This document shows, one piece after another, positions 60,016-64,000 of a DNA stretch of 64,000 bases. The position numbers were made by a program, and so were the translations under genes. Under the pieces are notes generated by a model, which saw only the letters and a list, made by a program, of their open reading frames with translations, made no database searches and was not told the DNA's origin. Source of the stretch: Neglectibacter timonensis (GTDB lineage Bacteria > Bacillota > Clostridia > Oscillospirales > Acutalibacteraceae); the NCBI RefSeq assembly GCF_900048895.1, contig NZ_LT160639.1, positions 129,001-193,000 of the forward strand, written 5' to 3'. How positions within the stretch are numbered: the stretch's first letter is position 1; each line of letters starts with the position of its first letter.

Positions 60016-61044
60016 TTAGGGCCAAAACCCCAAAAGACTTCTGCGTGTGTTGCCGGCCCTTCCCTCGACCGTCTCAGCATGCAGCATGGAACTGATAATC
60101 GCCTCCTCTGTTGCAAACGCCGCAGCCCGGAAAACCTGATTCATACAGGCTTCGCTGAGAACCGAAAGCTGTAGGACGGCAGCTTCACTTTCATGGGGAA
60201 TATATTGCGCCGTAGAGAAGGCCAGCGCGATTTCGCCGCTGCCGTTTCCGCACAGACCGCCTGTACGGCTGATGCCCACTGCAGCGCGCCGGGCAACTCG
60301 GGAGAGCTGCCGTGCACTCAAGGGCAGATCCGTCCCCAACAGCACAATAATAGAACCCTTATCCTCTTCAGAGGCCAGATCCAGAGAAATTTGTTCGCCC
60401 ACACGATTCCCGCAAATTGTAAAATCCTCCAACGATCCGAAATTGGTCAACACCAACACCCCCATTGTGTAGGGAACTCCGTCAAATTCCAATACGCGGG
60501 AAGCCGTGCCAATTCCACCCTTGAGCCCGAAGCACGACATTCCGCGTCCCGCTCCTACAGCGCCCTCCTCACAATGTACAGAAGCGCTGTTCAGAGCCTC
60601 TTCCACGTCTCTGACGGTGACGGACAGGCTGCGGATATCATTCAGATAACCATCGTTGCATTCCAGTACAACCGGGTTCACAGTGCCGGTATCCACACCG
60701 ATTTCAGGATTTTGCCGCAGCATATATCGTACCAATGCATCGGACACAGTTCCCACACTCAGAGTATTGGTGAGCAAAATCGGCGTTTCCAGGGTTCCCA
60801 GTTCAGATATCTGAATGCTGCCGGCAGTTTTTCCAAATCCATTGATGACATGGACCGCCGCGGGGACCTTATCACGGAAAAGATTTCCGCCGTGTGGAAG
60901 GACTGCCGTGACCCCAGTTTGAATCTCCTCATGCGCCAAGGTTTTATGTCCGACCAATACTCCCGGCACATCGCAGATGGAATTCTGTTCTCCGCAGAGG
61001 AGCTCTCCAAAATACAACTTTCCGTAATTCTCGCTGATTCCCAT
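60016..61044 (-). CDS. P1 (DmpA/S58) family self-processing aminopeptidase
   Basis: A 342-residue N-terminal-nucleophile hydrolase that cuts itself into two subunits. Seen: CDVPGVLVGHKTL, TGVTAVLPHGGN, GAGRGMSCFGLKGGIGTASR at about 164-183, and the cleavage site Gly230-Ser231 in DKGSIIVLLGTDLPL, with Ser231 as nucleophile, then GISRTGG and SGEIALAFSTA. Such enzymes remove N-terminal residues from small peptides, amides or beta-peptides. Substrate unknown. Confidence 0.9.
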   Translation of the reverse strand: MGISENYGKLYFGELLCGEQNSICDVPGVLVGHKTLAHEEIQTGVTAVLPHGGNLFRDKVPAAVHVINGFGKTAGSIQISELGTLETPILLTNTLSVGTVSDALVRYMLRQNPEIGVDTGTVNPVVLECNDGYLNDIRSLSVTVRDVEEALNSASVHCEEGAVGAGRGMSCFGLKGGIGTASRVLEFDGVPYTMGVLVLTNFGSLEDFTICGNRVGEQISLDLASEEDKGSIIVLLGTDLPLSARQLSRVARRAAVGISRTGGLCGNGSGEIALAFSTAQYIPHESEAAVLQLSVLSEACMNQVFRAAAFATEEAIISSMLHAETVEGRAGNTRRSLLGFWP

Positions 61045-61125
61045 CTATATCTCCCTCCCAATATATAGGGATTTTCCAATTTGTGTCTCCTTATACCAAT
61101 AAGACGCACGTGCATTATGTTCCAT

Positions 61126-61932
61126 TTATGAGATTAGAAACTTCAAAACTTGGCGGTTAAAGTCTTTTGCCTCTTCATAAGTACTGTGTCCATATCCGCT
61201 GTAAATTTTCACTTGGCTTCCTTTTATAAACTGTGCTATTTCGTTTGACGAATTTCCCCCCACAACTTTATCATCATCGCCCCCTACAATAAGCACAGGG
61301 CACTGAATCTTATGGAGTAGCGCAGAACTATCATGGTTAATACAAGCAGTGGCTTGTATTATGAAATTGTGCAGGCTTTTCGGTCTCATAAACGCAGAGA
61401 GGATAGGGTTAAAGGGGCGTTGCACTCTCGCACGTTTCTGAGTATAAATTTTTTCAGCCATATCAACAAAAATGCCTTTGAAGTCATTTTTATTTGCAAG
61501 TGAAATCCAATTGGAAATCACTCTTTTTGAGGTTTCGTTTTGCCTGCATAAAGTTACAGCAAGAATGAGTTTTTCTACTATCTCTGGAAAGTCTATTGCC
61601 AGATACTGTGCAATCATTCCTCCTTGAGAAATCCCCATAATGCTGGCTTTTCCTATGCCAAGCTGTTTTATAACAGTGGCTAAATCCGCCGCCATATCCC
61701 TTGTAGAATAGTTCTTTTCAATTCTGTTTTTTCTACTAAACACATATACCTTGAAGTCTTTTGCAAATAACCTATACATCAAAGAAAAGGGGAACGCTGT
61801 CCCTTTCACGTTTTTCAACGAATCGCCTAATCCGGGAATAATAATGAGGTTCTTATCCCCATTTCCAAACGATATGTAATCCATATCTATATCACCGATT
61901 AAAATATTACAATTTATAGCGTTGTAGAACAT
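61126..61932 (-). CDS. Alpha/beta hydrolase
   Basis: A 268-residue hydrolase with nucleophile Ser102 in GISQGG, acid in IVGGDDDKVVGG and histidine in SGYGHSTYEE. Esterase- or lipase-like; substrate unknown. Codon use is visibly richer in A and T than its neighbours, suggesting recent transfer. An ATG at residue 17 (MDYISFGNG) is an alternative start, but AAAGGGG favours 61932. Confidence 0.88.
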   Translation of the reverse strand: MFYNAINCNILIGDIDMDYISFGNGDKNLIIIPGLGDSLKNVKGTAFPFSLMYRLFAKDFKVYVFSRKNRIEKNYSTRDMAADLATVIKQLGIGKASIMGISQGGMIAQYLAIDFPEIVEKLILAVTLCRQNETSKRVISNWISLANKNDFKGIFVDMAEKIYTQKRARVQRPFNPILSAFMRPKSLHNFIIQATACINHDSSALLHKIQCPVLIVGGDDDKVVGGNSSNEIAQFIKGSQVKIYSGYGHSTYEEAKDFNRQVLKFLIS

Positions 61933-62011
61933 AGTGAAGGCCCCTTTATTGCTCGAAATATAAGATTTTTCTATGGTACATCCTTTCCGCCTAATACGAC
62001 CTATTTTTTAT

Positions 62012-62040
62012 ATTTTATCATATGAAATTGTCCTTCTCAA
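62012..62040 (-). promoter_or_regulatory. Promoter of the alpha/beta hydrolase gene
   Basis: Minus strand: TTGAGA, 17 bases, TAAAAT. Confidence 0.6.
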
Positions 62041-62112
62041 GGCTGTTTGGTGAAGCTGACGGAATTTTTACCAGCAACGCTTATCTACAGCAGGGGCTTT
62101 CAAAGCATTTAA

Positions 62113-62140
62113 TTGTTTTTTTCGAAAAAAGTGCTATAAT
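62113..62140 (+). promoter_or_regulatory. Promoter of the 58-residue gene
   Basis: TTGTTT, 16 bases, perfect TATAAT. Confidence 0.55.
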
Positions 62141-62178
62141 ATGATTATAAAAACCGCTCTGCGACGGAGGTGAAAAAA

Positions 62179-62355
62179 ATGGCAGAAGCAAATTTTGATT
62201 ATTCAGTTGCGGCAGAGGCCAAAATGCTGGCGTTGGAGTATATGCGCCAGAAGAGCCTGACCGATGATTCTCCCGAAGACATTGCCCGGGAATACAGGAT
62301 GGTAGAACAGAAAATCAAGGCCGCACTTGATTCTCTCAACGGCGTGACTCTCTAA
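62179..62355 (+). CDS. Small hypothetical protein (58 aa)
   Basis: Starts with GGAGGTG 6 bases before ATG. Acidic, helical product with the segments AAEAKMLALEYMRQKSLT and IAREYRMVEQKIKAALDSL; soluble, possibly a small helical hairpin. Not recognised. Own promoter and terminator. Confidence 0.65.
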   Translation: MAEANFDYSVAAEAKMLALEYMRQKSLTDDSPEDIAREYRMVEQKIKAALDSLNGVTL

Positions 62356-62366
62356 ATTCCAAACTG

Positions 62367-62400
62367 AGCGCGCCACAGCTTCATTGGCAGCGGCGCGCTT
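62367..62400 (+). terminator. GC-rich hairpin after the 58-residue gene
   Basis: AGCGCGCC / GGCGCGCT stem with an 18-base loop. The T tract is weak, and a stronger terminator follows. Confidence 0.4.
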
Positions 62401-62467
62401 CCCATCACCCCTGTACACGGACCTGCCGGTTTTGCAGCAGTCTGATTGCATAATCGGCACAGATAAC

Positions 62468-62520
62468 GAAAAGCCCGCGTTGGGCCGGACACTATGGTAT
62501 CCGGCCGGCGCGGGCTTTTC
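62468..62520. terminator. Bidirectional terminator
   Basis: Stem AAAGCCCGCG / CGCGGGCTTT continued by GGCCGGA / TCCGGCC, with A and T tracts on the two sides. It separates the small gene from the convergent beta-helix protein gene. Confidence 0.8.
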
Positions 62521-62631
62521 TATTCTCCTGGAATTCGTCAGGGGTGAACGTATGTGCAAAGCCTTCTTTGCCGTGCTTCCCATTGGATATAGTTTTGATT
62601 CCTGTTGAAACAATTTGGATTTTTTCTGTTG

Positions 62632-64000
62632 TCAGAGTTTCACCGCATACAGGGAGCCTCGGGCTGTAACAGCCAGATAGGTTCCGCCTGCCGACGCCAA
62701 AAGGCAGGTAGGCCGTTCCGGGAGAGAAAGCTTCCGAAGTTCCTCCCCTTCTTCATTGAAAACATAGAGGTGTCCGTCCGCCACGCAAATGCTGTTTCCC
62801 GCACGCACTGCGCTGAACTCACCGTGTTCTGCAAAATCCTCCTGCCGGGAAAGTGTGCCGTCCTTTTCAACATGCATCCGGAGCACCCTCTTATCATATT
62901 CGTCCACAGCATAGAAAAACTCGCCGGGGACAGCCGCCTGAAGCGATACTGCACGTCCAAGGTCAAAACTGTCTGCCAGCAGGGTCTTTCCGTCAGGCGC
63001 GGTGTAGAAGGAACTGTAGCGATACATAACAGCTTCCTTAAAATCATGGGCATCGTGCCAGCGATGGGCAGGATAATAGACAGCGGCCGGGTTTTCTGTT
63101 TTGGCAGGGCCTGCTTTCAAAACCACCATAGACGCCTCCGGCGCGTCAGGGTCTATCGCATAGACGCCGACAGCCTGATCACGCATATACCAATGATAGG
63201 AGGAACCCCGGGCTTCCTCTGGAACCGGCTCACCGTAGGGATGCTGCTCCGGTTTCGGAAGTTTACGGTAAGCCACTACCACAAGCCTGTCTTCCGAATC
63301 ACAGAACAGGGATAGCGGCTTCAAAGGAAACTTTGCCGCAGGACGCAGCTTTCCGGTTTCCCCTTCATAGGAATAGATTTCCAAGTCGTCACAGAAGTAA
63401 ACAGTGCCCTTCTTATTCGCGCACAGGGCTCCGGCAAAACGGAACCCGTCCGCAAGCTTTGTAACCTCCTGTATGCAAGCTGGTTTGACCGTCCCAGTGC
63501 CGGGCAGCATCAGCCTGGCCAACTCCCAGGGCAGGACCGCCTTCCCCGAATCCCGCTCCAACAGCGTATTGTCAATGGTATAGGGCGTTTGCGTATAGTT
63601 ATGCACATTCAACAGTTCCACGTTCCTGCTCCCCCAGCTCAAAACAGCCTGCGGATAGGGATTCGCCACCCATACTACCCGGAACGTGTAGAGATTGACA
63701 AATAGAAGGTTTTCACAGTCAATGAGTTCCAAAGGTTGGCACTCCGGACTTTCCGCCACCTCTTCCTCCGTCTGCAGCGCATAGAAGCGCCAGTTGGAAA
63801 CCTTTTTCAGCCTTACCTCAGACTGCACATGATGCTCCACAGACACCGCATACATGCGCCCCGGAACCGCTGTATCGGAAAGATAGATACCAGCTTCCGC
63901 ATAGGAACTTGCACTCCATATATCTTTGAAGACACCTCCGCCGTTCTCTGCAATCCAAAGGCTCCAATACTGCGTACTCCAAAGCCTGTCGGGATCTACA
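62632..64000 (-). CDS. Partial beta-helix plus SMP-30-like beta-propeller protein (5' end outside window)
   Basis: Open from the right edge to the stop at 62632, at least 456 residues; the start lies beyond the window. The first visible part (LWIAENGGGVFKDIWSASS, then EHHVQSEVRLKKVSNWRFY, then YALQTEEE) looks like the end of a pectate-lyase/GH55-type right-handed beta-helix. The second part, from about LADGFRFAGALCANKKG, has beta-propeller strands as in gluconolactonase/SMP-30 proteins (GTVYFCDDLEIYSYEG, DGKTLLADSFD, DGHLYVFNEEG). Likely a carbohydrate-active enzyme. An internal ATG at 63855 is not the start, since coding sequence continues upstream of it. Confidence 0.7.
   Translation of the reverse strand, partial: VDPDRLWSTQYWSLWIAENGGGVFKDIWSASSYAEAGIYLSDTAVPGRMYAVSVEHHVQSEVRLKKVSNWRFYALQTEEEVAESPECQPLELIDCENLLFVNLYTFRVVWVANPYPQAVLSWGSRNVELLNVHNYTQTPYTIDNTLLERDSGKAVLPWELARLMLPGTGTVKPACIQEVTKLADGFRFAGALCANKKGTVYFCDDLEIYSYEGETGKLRPAAKFPLKPLSLFCDSEDRLVVVAYRKLPKPEQHPYGEPVPEEARGSSYHWYMRDQAVGVYAIDPDAPEASMVVLKAGPAKTENPAAVYYPAHRWHDAHDFKEAVMYRYSSFYTAPDGKTLLADSFDLGRAVSLQAAVPGEFFYAVDEYDKRVLRMHVEKDGTLSRQEDFAEHGEFSAVRAGNSICVADGHLYVFNEEGEELRKLSLPERPTCLLASAGGTYLAVTARGSLYAVKL

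Noticed and set aside
1-64000. Insertion sequences, prophage or CRISPR array
   Set aside because: No transposase, integrase, phage structural gene or regularly spaced repeats found on either strand.

Overview
The window looks like chromosome from an anaerobic, spore-forming Clostridia bacterium, most likely an Oscillospiraceae or Lachnospiraceae-type gut Firmicute. The evidence is spoIIE and a spoVA gene, a tryptophan T-box, clean TTGACA/TATAAT-type promoters with 17-base spacers, AGGAGG-type ribosome sites, oxygen-sensitive enzymes (indolepyruvate:ferredoxin oxidoreductase, a glycyl radical enzyme with its activase, several radical or Fe-S proteins), and many sensory proteins built on PAS, GGDEF, EAL and histidine-kinase domains. 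I see no rRNA operon, CRISPR array, insertion sequence or prophage.

Left part (1-25 kb), housekeeping and metabolism. A 3-dehydroquinate dehydratase gene (aroD) diverges from an IlvD/Edd-type dehydratase plus KDPG-type aldolase pair, which looks like a sugar-acid branch. Next comes a minus-strand operon, paaK2-iorA-iorB-paaK1-ACT protein, for aryl-CoA / arylpyruvate / arylacetate interconversion. It holds a broken acetyltransferase fragment. After pdxY lie two small genes (a membrane peptide and a metal-binding HMA protein), then metG-tatD-radical SAM, a DUF4358 lipoprotein, a nitroreductase, and spoIIE. A strong promoter and a T-box with a UGG specifier then control an aminotransferase gene and trpS, which links back to the aromatic amino acid theme. 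CpXC, HAD phosphatase, paired chromate-transporter-type proteins and a SpoVAE-like protein follow.

Middle part (25-40 kb), accessory regulons. An aldo/keto reductase, a DUF3737 protein and a MerR regulator each have their own promoter with the 19-base spacer typical of MerR targets. A TetR/two-membrane-protein operon follows. Then a glycyl radical enzyme and a fructose-6-phosphate-aldolase-like protein are divergent from the activase and a DeoR regulator. Next is a redox group: a DUF4405 membrane cytochrome, two soluble flavodoxin-like proteins, a lipoprotein flavodoxin, a CMD protein, a tautomerase, and MerR and LysR regulators.

Right part (40-57 kb), signalling island. Three giant hybrid histidine kinases, a free Hpt protein, a REC-GGDEF-EAL protein and a PAS-GGDEF-GAF protein sit in two minus-strand operons. 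Both operons start from near-identical promoter modules (49232-49290 and 56947-57006). A regulator with two GntR-type helix-turn-helix domains is transcribed away from the first module. Three of the sensors carry the same cysteine-marked PAS variant, C-x10-C-x2-C.

Right end (57-64 kb). tRNA-Arg(CCU), a tRNA fragment, rpsT, another membrane diguanylate cyclase, small conserved membrane or unknown proteins, a DmpA-type peptidase, an A+T-rich alpha/beta hydrolase, and a large beta-helix plus beta-propeller protein that runs off the window edge.
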